A stretch of 64,000 nucleotides of DNA from Planctomycetota bacterium (GCA_024278955.1 JAJRSE010000051.1:161852-225851); one strand, 5' to 3'. Numbered from the stretch's first letter, positions 35,297 to 44,680 are shown. Translations and numbers: made by a program. The notes: generated by a model from the sequence alone, not told the origin.

Positions 35297-36643
35297 TCAA
35301 GCTGTTTTTTCCAGCTCATTCGCCTGGTTAATCTTGTTGTACAGCGTTTTGAGGCTGATTCCAAGCTGCTCGGCGGCCTTCGGCTTGCTTCCCTCGTTGC
35401 GATCTAAGGCTTCGTGTATCGCTTCCATTTCCATGGCGCGAAGCGTTATCACGCCACGCCGTTGCTTCGCAGCCCCTTGAAGCTGGCGGCTATCGAAATG
35501 CTGCGGCAAATGCTCGCGCCGTATGGGTCCGGCGTCGCAAAGTATGGTTGCATGTTCAATTACGTTCGCCAGCTCGCGCACGTTGCCCGGCCAGACATGC
35601 CCTCGTAGCGACTCGACCGCATCCTCCGCTAGCTCGGCTTCCGCACCTCGGCGATGGCGGCTAAGCAGATGCCGAGCCAAGGCGGGCACGTCTTCAATCC
35701 GTTCGCGAAGCGGCGGCAAATCGATTTCAAAAGTATTGATCCGATACATCAAGTCTTCGCGAAACTCTTCCTCAGCTACCATTAAAGGCAAATCGCGATG
35801 CGTGGCGCAAACGACTCGCACATCAACAGTCGTCGATTTATTTTCCCCGACCCGACGGATCTCGCCGCTTTCGAGCACCCGCAACAGCTTGGCCTGCATG
35901 GCCTTAGGAAGCTCGCCAATTTCATCAAGAAAAATCGTGCCCCCGTGAGCCACTTCAAACAGCCCCACACGATGATCGTCGGCTCCCGTAAAGGCTCCTT
36001 TGCGGTGTCCAAACAACTCGCTCTCGATCAAAGTCTCGGGCAAAGCTCCGCAATTGATCGCAACAAATGGGTTCTCAGCCCGCGTGCTCTGATCGTGCAG
36101 CGCCCTTGCAACAAGCTCCTTGCCAGTCCCTGTTTCGCCAAGAATCAGTACGGTCGAATTCGTCGGCGCAACCTTCTCGATCAGCACACGCACTCTTTGC
36201 ATACTCGGTGCCTGGCCAATCAGTTGCGGTGTTCCCTCGAGCCGCAACACCTGATGCTGCAACGCTCGAAACTTTTGCGTAAGCTGTCGTTTCTCGATCA
36301 CCCGTTTGAGCAACGCTTCGATTTCGATCAGCTTGCATGGCTTCGTCAAATAGTCGAACGCCCCGTGACGCAGCGCAGCAATCGCGGTATCCATCGACGA
36401 CTTGCCGGTTAACACCACCGCCTCGGTATCGGGCGAAATCTCTTTGCAATGCGAAATCACACCGATGCCATCTTTGCCTGGCATATCAAGATCGACGATG
36501 ATGCAGTCATACGTGTTTTTTTCTAGCGCAGCGACCGCCGTCAGCCCATCGGGACAAACCGTGACGGTGTGCCCCAACCGAGGCAGTTCGATTTTCATTA
36601 GTTCTTGCAGCGACCGTTCGTCGTCGGCAAACAACAGGGTCAA
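35297..36643 (-). CDS. Sigma-54-dependent response regulator, NtrC type
   Basis: A 448-residue protein with three domains. The receiver (residues 1-120) has acidic residues LFADDERSL, the phosphorylated Asp in CIIVDLDMPGKDG and Lys in YLTKPCK. The AAA+ domain has Walker A ILGETGTGKELVARA, the sigma-54 contact loop KGAFTGADD, and Walker B GGTIFLDEIGEL. The C-terminal Fis-type helix-turn-helix ends PKAAEQLGISLKTLYNKINQ. It should activate sigma-54 promoters when phosphorylated by the adjacent kinase. The start is a TTG at 36643; the ATG that overlaps the kinase stop (TAATG) is out of frame with it, so the real start is uncertain. Confidence 0.93.
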   Translation of the reverse strand: MTLLFADDERSLQELMKIELPRLGHTVTVCPDGLTAVAALEKNTYDCIIVDLDMPGKDGIGVISHCKEISPDTEAVVLTGKSSMDTAIAALRHGAFDYLTKPCKLIEIEALLKRVIEKRQLTQKFRALQHQVLRLEGTPQLIGQAPSMQRVRVLIEKVAPTNSTVLILGETGTGKELVARALHDQSTRAENPFVAINCGALPETLIESELFGHRKGAFTGADDHRVGLFEVAHGGTIFLDEIGELPKAMQAKLLRVLESGEIRRVGENKSTTVDVRVVCATHRDLPLMVAEEEFREDLMYRINTFEIDLPPLRERIEDVPALARHLLSRHRRGAEAELAEDAVESLRGHVWPGNVRELANVIEHATILCDAGPIRREHLPQHFDSRQLQGAAKQRRGVITLRAMEMEAIHEALDRNEGSKPKAAEQLGISLKTLYNKINQANELEKTA

Positions 36644-36653
36644 TCCTTGACCA

Positions 36654-38294
36654 TTAGGCTGCTTGGTAGCGATGGCTTCTCTCCTTCGTCAAATGCGGAA
36701 TCGGCAGCGAAACTACAAATCGAGTTCCGCCTCCTTCTCCTTTGCTTATTGCTTCTATCTGTCCGTCGTGTTCTTCGACTATGCGATAGGTAATCGACAA
36801 CCCCAACCCCGTGCCTTGTCCCGACCGGCGCCGGGTAAAAAAGGGTTCATACAAATGCTTACGCACTTCCTCGGTCATACCGCAACCATCATCCTCAACA
36901 ACAAGCCTTGCCCGATTGCCTTGACGATCGACCGTGACACGTACCGTGCCACCCGCATCAAGACTTTCCAACCCATTGGTTATCAAGTTAAGAACAACTT
37001 GCTTAAACTCCTGAGCATTAATCTGCACAACCACCGGCTCACCCTCGAGCAACTCCAGATTCTTATCTTGAAATTTCCCCAAATGTTGAACCATCTCGAT
37101 CACGCCGGCAACCAACTCGCGAAGATCGGTACTATGCCGCTGCGAATCACCTAACCGTGCAAAATCAAGTAATTTCTCGGTAATCTGTTTGCACCGAAAA
37201 GCCTCGCGCTGAATCATTTGCAAGTAATCGTGCGCAATTTTTACTTCGGAGGCCTGCGATTCGTCCACCTCCCCAAGCAACTCTTTAAGCCGACCTTCGA
37301 GCGACTCGCTACACAAAGCAATCGACGCCAACGGATTGTTGATTTCATGTGAAACGCCCGCAGCTAAAAAGCCAACACTCGCAAGCTGTGCGCTGCGAAC
37401 GGCCTGTTCGGTGCGGTCAAAGACTTGCTGATCGAGATCGTCACGCGTTTCTTGGAACTTTGCCGTCATGTCATTCATCGCCTCCGCTAGCTCGCCCATC
37501 TCGTCGCGCGTCTCAAGACGTACTCGATGGCTGTATTTGCCACGCGCAACCTCGCGAGAACCTTTGACCAACATCTCAAGCGGGTTAGCAAACCACTTGA
37601 AAAACATCCGAATCGAAGTCACCAATAGCACCATTGCCATGAGGGCACATGCCCAGGCCGTAATGATTGCCGTACGATACTGAGCTCGAACATTTCCGGC
37701 CAAAGCTTGTAGCCGCCTATGCAAATGGTTGGGTAACTCAGCTACCAGGTGGCGAAGCTCTTCGACTTCTTCACGAAGTTTTCCGATTCGCGATGGATCG
37801 AGCAACCAGTCTTCCTGTAATTTTGAGCTTAGGTCTCCGCCGCTAAGCGATGCCAATACTTCATCGATCTCAGCAAGCGTTTGCCGCTCATGCGAATCGT
37901 CGCCCAGTCGAGCATCACCCTCAGACCCATTGAGATCTAACTGACGCCGATATCGCTCTGTCGCTTCGACAAGCTCTTCAAACTGTTCGCGGTACTGTTC
38001 GCGAAGCCACTGAGCATCCCAGGAGTCGCTGTAAGAATTGCTCGAAAGCGATTGCACACCCCCAGGCAGCACCACACGTTCGTTGGCTTGGCTCAAAATC
38101 ACCCGCAAGTCGCCGACGTGTTGCCGAATTTGGCTTGCTAACGGCAACTCCGCAGAACGCGCGCTAAGGCTCTTCACCAACCCCCGGTAGGCGTAGATAC
38201 CGTAGTACGCACTGCTAAACAGCACGACCACGGTTACCAATAACAGACCCAAGCCCAGCTTGAGCTTGGTACGAATGGGCCAATGGGAAGGCAC
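36654..38294 (-). CDS. Membrane sensor histidine kinase with HAMP domain
   Basis: About 546 residues from the GTG at 38294, which has AGGAGG six bases upstream; a TTG at 38324 would place that site inside the gene. Two membrane spans flank a helical periplasmic sensor: LGLGLLLVTVVVLFSSAYYG near residue 15 and ITAWACALMAMVLLVTSIRM near 205. A HAMP domain follows (FANPLEMLVKGSREVARGKY), then the phosphoacceptor LAAGVSHEINNPLASIAL and the ATPase boxes VVEDDGCGMTEE and GQGTGLGLSI. It is directly followed by the NtrC-type regulator gene, with which it must form a two-component system. The signal is unknown. Confidence 0.93.
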   Translation of the reverse strand: MPSHWPIRTKLKLGLGLLLVTVVVLFSSAYYGIYAYRGLVKSLSARSAELPLASQIRQHVGDLRVILSQANERVVLPGGVQSLSSNSYSDSWDAQWLREQYREQFEELVEATERYRRQLDLNGSEGDARLGDDSHERQTLAEIDEVLASLSGGDLSSKLQEDWLLDPSRIGKLREEVEELRHLVAELPNHLHRRLQALAGNVRAQYRTAIITAWACALMAMVLLVTSIRMFFKWFANPLEMLVKGSREVARGKYSHRVRLETRDEMGELAEAMNDMTAKFQETRDDLDQQVFDRTEQAVRSAQLASVGFLAAGVSHEINNPLASIALCSESLEGRLKELLGEVDESQASEVKIAHDYLQMIQREAFRCKQITEKLLDFARLGDSQRHSTDLRELVAGVIEMVQHLGKFQDKNLELLEGEPVVVQINAQEFKQVVLNLITNGLESLDAGGTVRVTVDRQGNRARLVVEDDGCGMTEEVRKHLYEPFFTRRRSGQGTGLGLSITYRIVEEHDGQIEAISKGEGGGTRFVVSLPIPHLTKERSHRYQAA

Positions 38295-38486
38295 CAACGA
38301 CCTCCTTGTCGTAGGCGAGAGCAACGCAACACGGGTAAGAAACTTCGTCCTGAAGTCTCACAGCCAAGAAGTGTACCCGCGTGAATGTAAATTTGACAAT
38401 CGCAATCTTATGCTAGCAGCGGAGGTTTGATGTGGGAAATGATTCGATCCTCCATCCCTCACATCAACAATCAAACATCCCCCCAG

Positions 38487-39674
38487 CTAGAACCGAATCA
38501 CTCTTCGCATCAACCAGATTCCCCACGCCGCTAGCACCAAGTTGCCTAGCCACACGGCCTGCGGTGGAAAAACTCCGCTCTTTGCTTGGTCGACGCAACC
38601 CACGAGCAAGGGGTAATAAACCAGCAAAATCGGCAAAAAACAGGCGAAGAAGCTGCCCCAAAATTCGCCGTGCCGAAGTCGTACAGCCATCGGCGCCCCG
38701 ATCAACACAAAGCAAAGGCAACTAAACCCGTTCGACCAACGCCGGTGAGGCTCGGTTCGCAGACGCTGCAACTGGTATTGGGCGCCGTACAAAGCATTCT
38801 CTTTGCGCTGCCAAACTTGCTGCGAAAGTTCAAAGGTGCGGCCCGTCATCAATGCGAAAGAAGCCTCAGCAGCCATCTCTTGCTTCATCTGGGTTATCTG
38901 CTCCACCTGCTTCACTTTCGACGGACCAATCTCACGCAGCGAATAGCTTGATGGGCTTCGCGAACCGCCATCACGACCGCTAAAATCGGCCAACGAAATC
39001 GGCAGATCCCAGTCGCCCGGGTGGTATGCCGAACCCTTGCCGCCCATGTCGACGTCGGCATTGGTCAACGTCAGCAGCACGCTGTTATCTTCTTTGTTCG
39101 CCTTGATCTCGGCAGCATCTGCCGTAATTGTCCAAGGAGCTTTGTCTTTGGAAGCAAAAAACAGGAAGGTGGGTTGAACCAGTTGCTTTCCGGCCAACCG
39201 CTTCACCGACACTTTAAGCTTGTCATTGCTAAAGGAACGTGTCGTGCGTAGTCGTCCGTAAACAATCTCCTCAAGCGATTCAAGAATCACTCTCTGCACA
39301 CCGCCGCGACCCCAAGAAACAGCCACATCGTTCAGGATGACCGCCCCAAAGCTAACGAGCCCAGCCAAAACAAGCGTTGGCCATACGAGTACCATCGGAG
39401 AGATTCCAAGCGACTTGACCGCCACGATCTCATTCGACGAAGCGATCCGCCCATACACACTGGTGGTTGCCAATAACATCGCGCCCGGAACCGCAAACTG
39501 CATCGCTTGCGGCAGCATATAAGGCATCAGCCGAAGAATGGGCATCAGCCCTAGGCCCTCGTCCACAGCCTCTTTGCCAATCAGCACAAGAAACATGAAC
39601 GCGGTCATACTCGCGAGCGTAAAAATAAAAACCTTCAGCAGGTCGAACAGAACGTAGCGAGTCAGAATGCGCAA
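38487..39674 (-). CDS. LptF/LptG family permease
   Basis: About 395 residues if the TTG at 39674 (RILTRYVLFDLLKVFIFTLA) is the start, which matches the usual family opening; the frame is open to 39746 for 419 residues. Membrane spans at the N-terminus (LASMTAFMFLVLIGKEAV, YMLPQAMQFAVPGAMLLAT) and at the C-terminus (FSCLCFVLIGAPMAVRLR, WGSFFACFLPILLVYYPLLV) enclose a periplasmic beta domain, as in LptF. EIVAVKSLGISPMVLVWP is the conserved coupling region. Such permeases pull LPS from the inner membrane with LptB. No other lpt gene is nearby. Confidence 0.85.
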   Translation of the reverse strand: MRILTRYVLFDLLKVFIFTLASMTAFMFLVLIGKEAVDEGLGLMPILRLMPYMLPQAMQFAVPGAMLLATTSVYGRIASSNEIVAVKSLGISPMVLVWPTLVLAGLVSFGAVILNDVAVSWGRGGVQRVILESLEEIVYGRLRTTRSFSNDKLKVSVKRLAGKQLVQPTFLFFASKDKAPWTITADAAEIKANKEDNSVLLTLTNADVDMGGKGSAYHPGDWDLPISLADFSGRDGGSRSPSSYSLREIGPSKVKQVEQITQMKQEMAAEASFALMTGRTFELSQQVWQRKENALYGAQYQLQRLRTEPHRRWSNGFSCLCFVLIGAPMAVRLRHGEFWGSFFACFLPILLVYYPLLVGCVDQAKSGVFPPQAVWLGNLVLAAWGIWLMRRVIRF

Positions 39675-39876
39675 GGCAAAAGCTAAGACGAAACCGAGGA
39701 TCGAGCAGAAAGGCCCAAGCCTAAAGCCTAAAGCCGACCGCCTCAAGACTAACTACTCGCAGGTGCTAGCACCCGAGGTAATGTTTGATGGGGGAGGTTG
39801 GATTGTTGATGCTTTTTGCTAGCAAAAAGAAAGTTCAAACAACCCGACACATAAACTTGTTTCCACTCTTTATCTC

Positions 39877-39939
39877 ACATCAAACATCTCACATCTCACA
39901 TCAAACATCAAACATCAAACATCCAACATCTCACATCTG
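39877..39939. repeat. Nine tandem heptamers (ACATCxx)
   Basis: The 63 bp consist of nine consecutive 7-base units, ACATCAA, ACATCTC, ACATCTC, ACATCAA three times, ACATCCA, ACATCTC and ACATCTG. The array abuts the stop codon of the PP2C gene. Related scattered text (CTCACATCAACAATCAAACA) occurs at 38457-38478, near the end of the LptF-like gene. It is a microsatellite-like array and probably prone to slippage. Confidence 0.85.
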
Positions 39940-41256
39940 CTAAGCTAGATCGATGCTCGAATCGCTCGCCTTGTCGGCTGTCGAATTTCGCAGGAGTTCC
40001 ATCATCGTGCGCACAGCACAGCAAAACGCTGCGACTGCCTCCGGGTAGTTTCCCGCGGTGATCGCGTCCTGTGCTTCCTGACGGTGCCGATGGATTGGCT
40101 TCCAATCGAAATCCCAATCTCGCCCACTCTCCAATTCCTCAAGCTGCCGGACAATACTGCTAATCTTCTCGATATTTGCCGCCGAGGGAGCAGAGTCGTG
40201 ACAACGATACGGTGCCTTGTCTCGATGGCCAGAAGAGTTCTGCTCCATCTCACACGGAATGCACCGAGGCCGGTTCAAAAAGGCATAAATCGCCACGCCC
40301 AAAAAGCCAACCCCGCCCAAAACGGCAGGCACTATCTGCCCCATCGCCGCCGAACCAATCGCCAGCAAAGCAAACAGCCCCATCGCTACCCAAACAACAG
40401 GATTCGACGCTTTACCACTCGAAGCCCTCCCTGCATCAAGAGGTTGTGCACTCCCTGCGGTTCCCAGTTGGCCTACATCGACCACCTCAGCTATCACGAC
40501 CGTAATGTTGTCGGGACCTCCCAACAAATTGGCCAAATCAACCAACGACTGAGCCACCTGACTCGGAGGCAAAGACGCAAGTACCATTCCGATGAGTTCA
40601 GGGCTCAATGGCCCTGTGAGCCCATCGCTGCAAAGCAAAAAACGATCGCCCGTTTTCAAAGGAAAAGGTCCTTCTACATCGACTGCCACCGTCGGGTGCG
40701 GACCTAGCGACCGAGTAATCACATTCTTGGGCACGTAAGCCGGCACATCCTCTTCCGAGGCATTCCCCGCCTCGGCCATCTCCCAGACCAAGCTATGGTC
40801 GAACGTCAATTGTTCAAAGCGATTGTCGCGCAAACGATAAACGCGACTATCTCCCACATGCGCAGCCAAAGCTCCCTGGGGCAACAACACGAGGCAGCTA
40901 CAGGTGGTGCCCATTCCGCGAAAGTCTACGCTGTTCTCGCCCTTAGCGTGGATCGTATCGTTGGCTTCCCGCACTGCTTCGACGATCGCCTCGCTCGGCG
41001 ACGTACCGGTTCGCTTGAAGTAACTGTGAGGAATCGTATCGGTTGCTAGCTTGCTCGCCAATTCCCCCGCAGCATGTGCTCCCATCCCGTCGGCCACGAC
41101 CAACAAGTGCCCATGGCTATTCCATCGTTCAACGGAGTCTGCCAAAGCAATCGCCAGAGAATCCTGGTTATTCGCCCGACGCATACCCACATCGCTCACC
41201 GCGGCACAGCGTAAACCGCCAGCGGTCTGTTCCAATTTTTCTGTGGGGAGAGTCAT
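39940..41256 (-). CDS. PP2C-family Ser/Thr phosphatase with membrane anchor
   Basis: A 438-residue protein. The N-terminal 250 residues are a PP2C domain: CAAVSDVGMRRANNQDSL, LLVVADGMGAHAAGELAS, FRGMGTTCSCLVLLPQG, HVGDSRVYRLRD, FLLCSDGLTGPL and GGPDNITVVIAE, with the metal-binding Asp residues intact. Two hydrophobic spans follow around residue 290-330 (VVWVAMGLFALLAIGSAAMG, AVLGGVGFLGVAIYAFL). The cytosolic C-terminus is helical. It should remove phosphate from Ser/Thr and could oppose kinases like the one at 13421. It is monocistronic and overlaps no other gene. Confidence 0.92.
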   Translation of the reverse strand: MTLPTEKLEQTAGGLRCAAVSDVGMRRANNQDSLAIALADSVERWNSHGHLLVVADGMGAHAAGELASKLATDTIPHSYFKRTGTSPSEAIVEAVREANDTIHAKGENSVDFRGMGTTCSCLVLLPQGALAAHVGDSRVYRLRDNRFEQLTFDHSLVWEMAEAGNASEEDVPAYVPKNVITRSLGPHPTVAVDVEGPFPLKTGDRFLLCSDGLTGPLSPELIGMVLASLPPSQVAQSLVDLANLLGGPDNITVVIAEVVDVGQLGTAGSAQPLDAGRASSGKASNPVVWVAMGLFALLAIGSAAMGQIVPAVLGGVGFLGVAIYAFLNRPRCIPCEMEQNSSGHRDKAPYRCHDSAPSAANIEKISSIVRQLEELESGRDWDFDWKPIHRHRQEAQDAITAGNYPEAVAAFCCAVRTMMELLRNSTADKASDSSIDLA

Positions 41257-41319
41257 TCGAGGCGGGAATCAGATTCAGGAAGCACAAACACCAGAGTAAA
41301 GAGCAGGTCGAAAAAAGTG

Positions 41320-41614
41320 GTTCTTCAGGAGTTTTAGTGGTCAAGTCGAGCCATGCCTAAGCAATAAAAATGCCCTGAAGTGGCAAAATAGGGCAGCCCA
41401 GGACGCGAGTCCTGGGTACCTGCCTTGCTGCCAATGAAGCCCTGAAAGGGCGGCATAGCGAGGCCGTTTGTAGGTCGCCCTTTCAGGGCTTCGTTGCTTT
41501 CCTTTCACGTTTCCCAGGGCTAGCGCCCTGGGCTATCGTATTATGCCCTTTCAGGGCGAAGGCATGTTTTGCAATTCCTTGCTAGGAGTTGGCCACTAAA
41601 TTTCCTGAAGAACC
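41320..41614. mobile_element. MITE-like element type A, copy 2 (295 bp)
   Basis: The arms GGTTCTTCAGG (41320 on) and CCTGAAGAACC (ending 41614) are inverted repeats, extending imperfectly to about 24 bp. A perfect 8-bp duplication AAAAAAGT flanks it (41312-41319 and 41615-41622). Read on the minus strand, the inside is collinear with 26824-27117: TCGCCCTGAAAGGGC, CCCAGGGC palindromes and GGCGACCTACAAAC all recur. No open frame is present. It sits between the divergent PP2C and PEGA genes. The remaining 200 bp of that gap up to 41818 show nothing further. Confidence 0.88.
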
Positions 41615-41818
41615 AAAAAAGTATACCAAGCACATGCTAGCTATTTTAGCCGCGACCGACGCCATTCGATAGGCTTCTAGGATTACCGCAAACTCATGCC
41701 AGCACAACTCGGCATGGCCACAGAATCGCCGTTTCCCTATACTTCCGCCGCTTTTCCTAGTATCGGCCTCTGCATGCGTAGTCGCAGTGCCGAAAATTCT
41801 CGTCCCGACAAATTTCCT

Positions 41819-42460
41819 ATGACCAGTAGCCCTACATCGAGCACGGTCTCTTGGCGATCGCTCGTCTTCCTAGCGGTCGGCATCGGTCTGCTGCTGCCCG
41901 GTTGTGTGCGGCGAAGGCTCATGGTCCGTAGCAATCCGCCGGGAGCCATGGTCTACGTCGACAACCAGCCCATCGGCACAACGCCCTGCGCCACCGACTT
42001 TGTCTACTACGGAACTCGCGAAATTCGCCTCGTCAAACCAGGGTACGAAACACTCACCGTGACCCAACCCATCCCGGCGCCGTGGTACGAAATTCCTCCC
42101 CTAGATTTTATCAGCGAAAACCTTGTCCCGAGAAAAATCCAAGACTACCGCACCGTCTCGTTCAATATGGCACCTCAAGTAATCGTCCCCACCGAGCAAC
42201 TCCTCGGCCGAGCCGAACAACTTCGGCAGAACACCTTGCAAGGTGCGGTGCTTCCTACCGGCGCGACAACTCCTATCGTGCCAGCCAATCCGGGGGGATT
42301 CCCAGCCGGAGCCCCTACGCTCGCGACTCCAAATAGCTTGCCAAATTTTCGCTCGCCAGAAAATATCTCTCCTGGCCAAATTGTGCCCCAAACACCCGGC
42401 ACCGGCACCTTACCCTGGGGCGGACAAATTCTCGAACCCCTGCCGGCACCTACACGATAG
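41819..42460 (+). CDS. PEGA-domain lipoprotein
   Basis: About 213 residues from the ATG at 41819, selected because it gives a lipoprotein signal (WRSLVFLAVGIGLLLPGC, lipobox LLPGC). The frame upstream to 41696 is not needed. The PEGA beta domain follows at once: RLMVRSNPPGAMVYVDNQPI, GTTPCATDFVYYGTREIRLV, KPGYETLTV. A Pro-rich tail (LATPNSLPNFRSPENISPGQ) may cross or contact the wall. The role is unknown; PEGA domains occur in surface-associated proteins. The gene is convergent with the enoyl-CoA hydratase gene, 14 bp apart. Confidence 0.87.
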   Translation: MTSSPTSSTVSWRSLVFLAVGIGLLLPGCVRRRLMVRSNPPGAMVYVDNQPIGTTPCATDFVYYGTREIRLVKPGYETLTVTQPIPAPWYEIPPLDFISENLVPRKIQDYRTVSFNMAPQVIVPTEQLLGRAEQLRQNTLQGAVLPTGATTPIVPANPGGFPAGAPTLATPNSLPNFRSPENISPGQIVPQTPGTGTLPWGGQILEPLPAPTR

Positions 42461-42474
42461 CTGCACGTCGCGTT

Positions 42475-43218
42475 CTACGATTTCCGCGTCTTGAAACGGT
42501 TCATCGCTTCCGTAAACTCTGCCGAAGCGAGACACTTGTCAAAGACCTCGAACTCACGCTCCATCGCTTCTTGAACCGCAGCCGCCATCGGCTCGCGGAG
42601 CAACTTTTTTGTCGCCTGCACCGAACTCGTTGGCAGCTTTGCCAGGCGATCGGCAACCGCCATACCATGTGCTTCCAACTCCTCTGACGTCACAACTCGG
42701 TTTACGATGCCCCAGCCGAGTGCCTGATCAGCCCCGAACGACTCTGACATCAACAATATCTCGCCTGCAACGCGATGCCCAAGCAGTCCTGGAACAATCA
42801 AGCTTGAAGCCGCCTCGGGCACCAGTGCAAGCTCGGTAAATGGCATCTTGAAATACGAATCTTTCGAGGCGACGACGTAGTCGCAATGAAACAGCAAAGT
42901 CGTCCCAATGCCAATCGCCAATCCATCGACAGCCGCAACCAAAGGTTTGGCAAACGTCGAGATCTGCTCCAGGAAACGTCGCACCTGGGTGCCGCTTTCC
43001 TCAGGGTCGACAAAGGCCGATAAGTCGTTGCCCGCACAAAAAGTTCCCTTCCCGCCTGCAATCAATACCACATGAATCGATGCGTCGTCACGCGCCTCGA
43101 CCAAAGCATCGGCCAAGGCCCCGTACATCGGGCTCGTCAGCGCATTTTTCTTTTCTGGCCGGTTCAACTGCAATCGGAGAACCGCCTCCCTGCGCTGCAC
43201 AAGAATAAGATCGCTCAT
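42475..43218 (-). CDS. Enoyl-CoA hydratase/isomerase family protein
   Basis: A 247-residue crotonase-fold protein from the ATG at 43218 (MSDLILVQRREAV). The CoA and oxyanion-hole segments are NRPEKKNALTSPMYGAL, IAGGKGTFCAGNDLSAF and LVAAVDGLAIGIGTTLLFHC. FTELALVPEAASSLIVPGLL carries the position of the second acidic residue, here Glu in VPEAASS, as in crotonases of the isomerase or hydratase type. The substrate is probably a fatty-acyl-CoA in beta-oxidation, but crotonases are versatile. The gene appears alone. The region upstream, to 43522, holds an inverted repeat and a dispersed repeat. Confidence 0.9.
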   Translation of the reverse strand: MSDLILVQRREAVLRLQLNRPEKKNALTSPMYGALADALVEARDDASIHVVLIAGGKGTFCAGNDLSAFVDPEESGTQVRRFLEQISTFAKPLVAAVDGLAIGIGTTLLFHCDYVVASKDSYFKMPFTELALVPEAASSLIVPGLLGHRVAGEILLMSESFGADQALGWGIVNRVVTSEELEAHGMAVADRLAKLPTSSVQATKKLLREPMAAAVQEAMEREFEVFDKCLASAEFTEAMNRFKTRKS

Positions 43219-43289
43219 CAATGAAAGTGCCCCTCGATATTTTTCGTTCACACCAACCTCAACTGCACGAGTGCTTTGACAACTCTTAG

Positions 43290-43354
43290 AATTGGGGTGC
43301 TGGCTGACTGAAGTTGTTATCCAGTAGGTTGTTCTGACAGCCAGCACCCCAATT
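43290..43354. repeat. 17-bp inverted repeat with 31-bp spacer
   Basis: AATTGGGGTGCTGGCTG (43290-43306) and CAGCCAGCACCCCAATT (43338-43354) are perfect inverted repeats. The spacer shows no further structure. It lies between the enoyl-CoA hydratase start and the 78-bp repeat, and may be a further small mobile element or a transcription barrier. Confidence 0.75.
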
Positions 43355-43404
43355 TTCAGCTATGACAAAGCACTAGCAGTCTACCGCCGCTCAACTTTTG
43401 AGTT

Positions 43405-43482
43405 GGGTGCCACTGCTGGCTTGCCCAGCAGTGGACGCCGGATACCCGCTTCGCACTGCTGGACGAGCCAGCAGTGGCACCC
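43405..43482. repeat. 78-bp double-hairpin dispersed repeat, copy 2
   Basis: It matches 24052-24129 in the same orientation with a single difference noted by eye (GGATACCC for GGGTACCC). The outer arms GGGTGCCACTGCTGG and CCAGCAGTGGCACCC pair, and two inner hairpins are present as in copy 1. Flanking similarity (GCTCAAC, GAGTT before; CGAAAA after) shows the unit may be about 105 bp. It lies about 40 bp beyond the stop of the MCE gene. Confidence 0.87.
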
Positions 43483-43522
43483 GAAAACCAAGCAGCGATA
43501 GAATACCAGTCAAGTGCGGCAA

Positions 43523-44638
43523 TCACTTGATCGGCAACTCGCGATTCCTCGGCACGATGCCACGAGCTATCCGGGCCGGGTCTCGTGCAATCTTGTCGGT
43601 AAACACCCGTATGTCGTCAAGAATCTGCCGAATGCGGCGTCTCATATCTCGATCGTTAATCAATAAACGGATGTCCGTCACGGCAGCCGATGCCTGGGTT
43701 ACCGTCCCTGCGAGCTGGTTGTAAAGCTCATCGTCGTTAATCAACTTGCCGATTGTCCCATCGCTATTGTTAACATTCTTTGCCAAGAGCGCAAATTCGC
43801 CAAGCAACTCACTCAGATTTGAGACGCCTGTCTCGATAGAATTGACGATCTCAGGGCCACGATCGCCCAGCGGCTTGGTAAGCCCTTGCAGATTCTTAAG
43901 ATTCTGATCCGCAGACCCAACCGCTGTTTCTAAAACCTTCAGAATCGCGCTAGCGTCTTCTACAACCGAAGGCAACTTCGCGAGCCCCTCCTTCAGTTGC
44001 ACCTTGAATTCTTCGTCGCCGACAATATCGTCCACGTTGCTCATCACGCTACCAAACTCTCCGACCGCCACTTCCAGCGAAGAGACCAGCCGGCTCAGCC
44101 GCTCGACATCCTGGTCGCCGAGCACCGTATTCAACTGGTCAGCCAGCTTGGCGACCTCATTGCCGGCATCGCCGAGCGAAACGATAGTCTGCTTCAAATC
44201 GCCTTGCAAGTTGGCAATAAAATCCATCGGACTCGGGTTGTACATCCCATGCAGGGGCGGGCCGCCTGGCTGAACTATTTGGGCGTCTTCAGACGAACCG
44301 ACCGGCGAAAATTCGATTACGGCGTCGCCAATCAGCGAAGTCTGCACCCGTGCAACCTCGTTGGTTTTCACATGTTTCTCTGCATTGACATTGATTGTGA
44401 TCAACGCGCCATCGTCCATATCTTCGACCGTAGCAACCCGACCGATAAGAATCCCTCGACGCCGCACAGGCGTATCTGGCGCTACCCCCGGAGCCTGAGA
44501 CACCAAAACCTGAATCTGGTACTGTTCGCGAAACAACGACCCCGAAAAGTCGCTAGTCATCACAATCAAAATCGAAGTAACCAGCATCGAGGCAAACACC
44601 ACGACACCAACACGAAACTGCTTCTTACGATCGTCCAT
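43523..44638 (-). CDS. MCE/MlaD-family lipid-transport protein
   Basis: A 371-residue protein with one N-terminal membrane anchor (FRVGVVVFASMLVTSILIVM) and then an MCE domain: IQVLVSQAPGVAPDTPVRRR, GILIGRVATVEDMDDG, ARVQTSLIGDAVIEFSPV. A long helical C-terminal region follows (LADQLNTVLGDQDVERLSRL, IGKLINDDELYNQLAGTVTQ), longer than in E. coli MlaD (183 residues) and closer to needle-like MCE proteins. The start has GGGGTGG eight bases upstream. It is the third gene of an operon with the MlaF- and MlaE-like genes. It should bridge the periplasm and carry lipids. Confidence 0.9.
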   Translation of the reverse strand: MDDRKKQFRVGVVVFASMLVTSILIVMTSDFSGSLFREQYQIQVLVSQAPGVAPDTPVRRRGILIGRVATVEDMDDGALITINVNAEKHVKTNEVARVQTSLIGDAVIEFSPVGSSEDAQIVQPGGPPLHGMYNPSPMDFIANLQGDLKQTIVSLGDAGNEVAKLADQLNTVLGDQDVERLSRLVSSLEVAVGEFGSVMSNVDDIVGDEEFKVQLKEGLAKLPSVVEDASAILKVLETAVGSADQNLKNLQGLTKPLGDRGPEIVNSIETGVSNLSELLGEFALLAKNVNNSDGTIGKLINDDELYNQLAGTVTQASAAVTDIRLLINDRDMRRRIRQILDDIRVFTDKIARDPARIARGIVPRNRELPIK

Positions 44639-44680
44639 AATCCACCCCTTAACAGGCTCTCGACTCCTATCCTCAACCTC

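Noticed and set aside
39874..39939. Possible CRISPR array (ACATCAA repeats)
   Set aside because: Units are 7 bp with no spacers and no cas genes are nearby. It is a microsatellite-like array.
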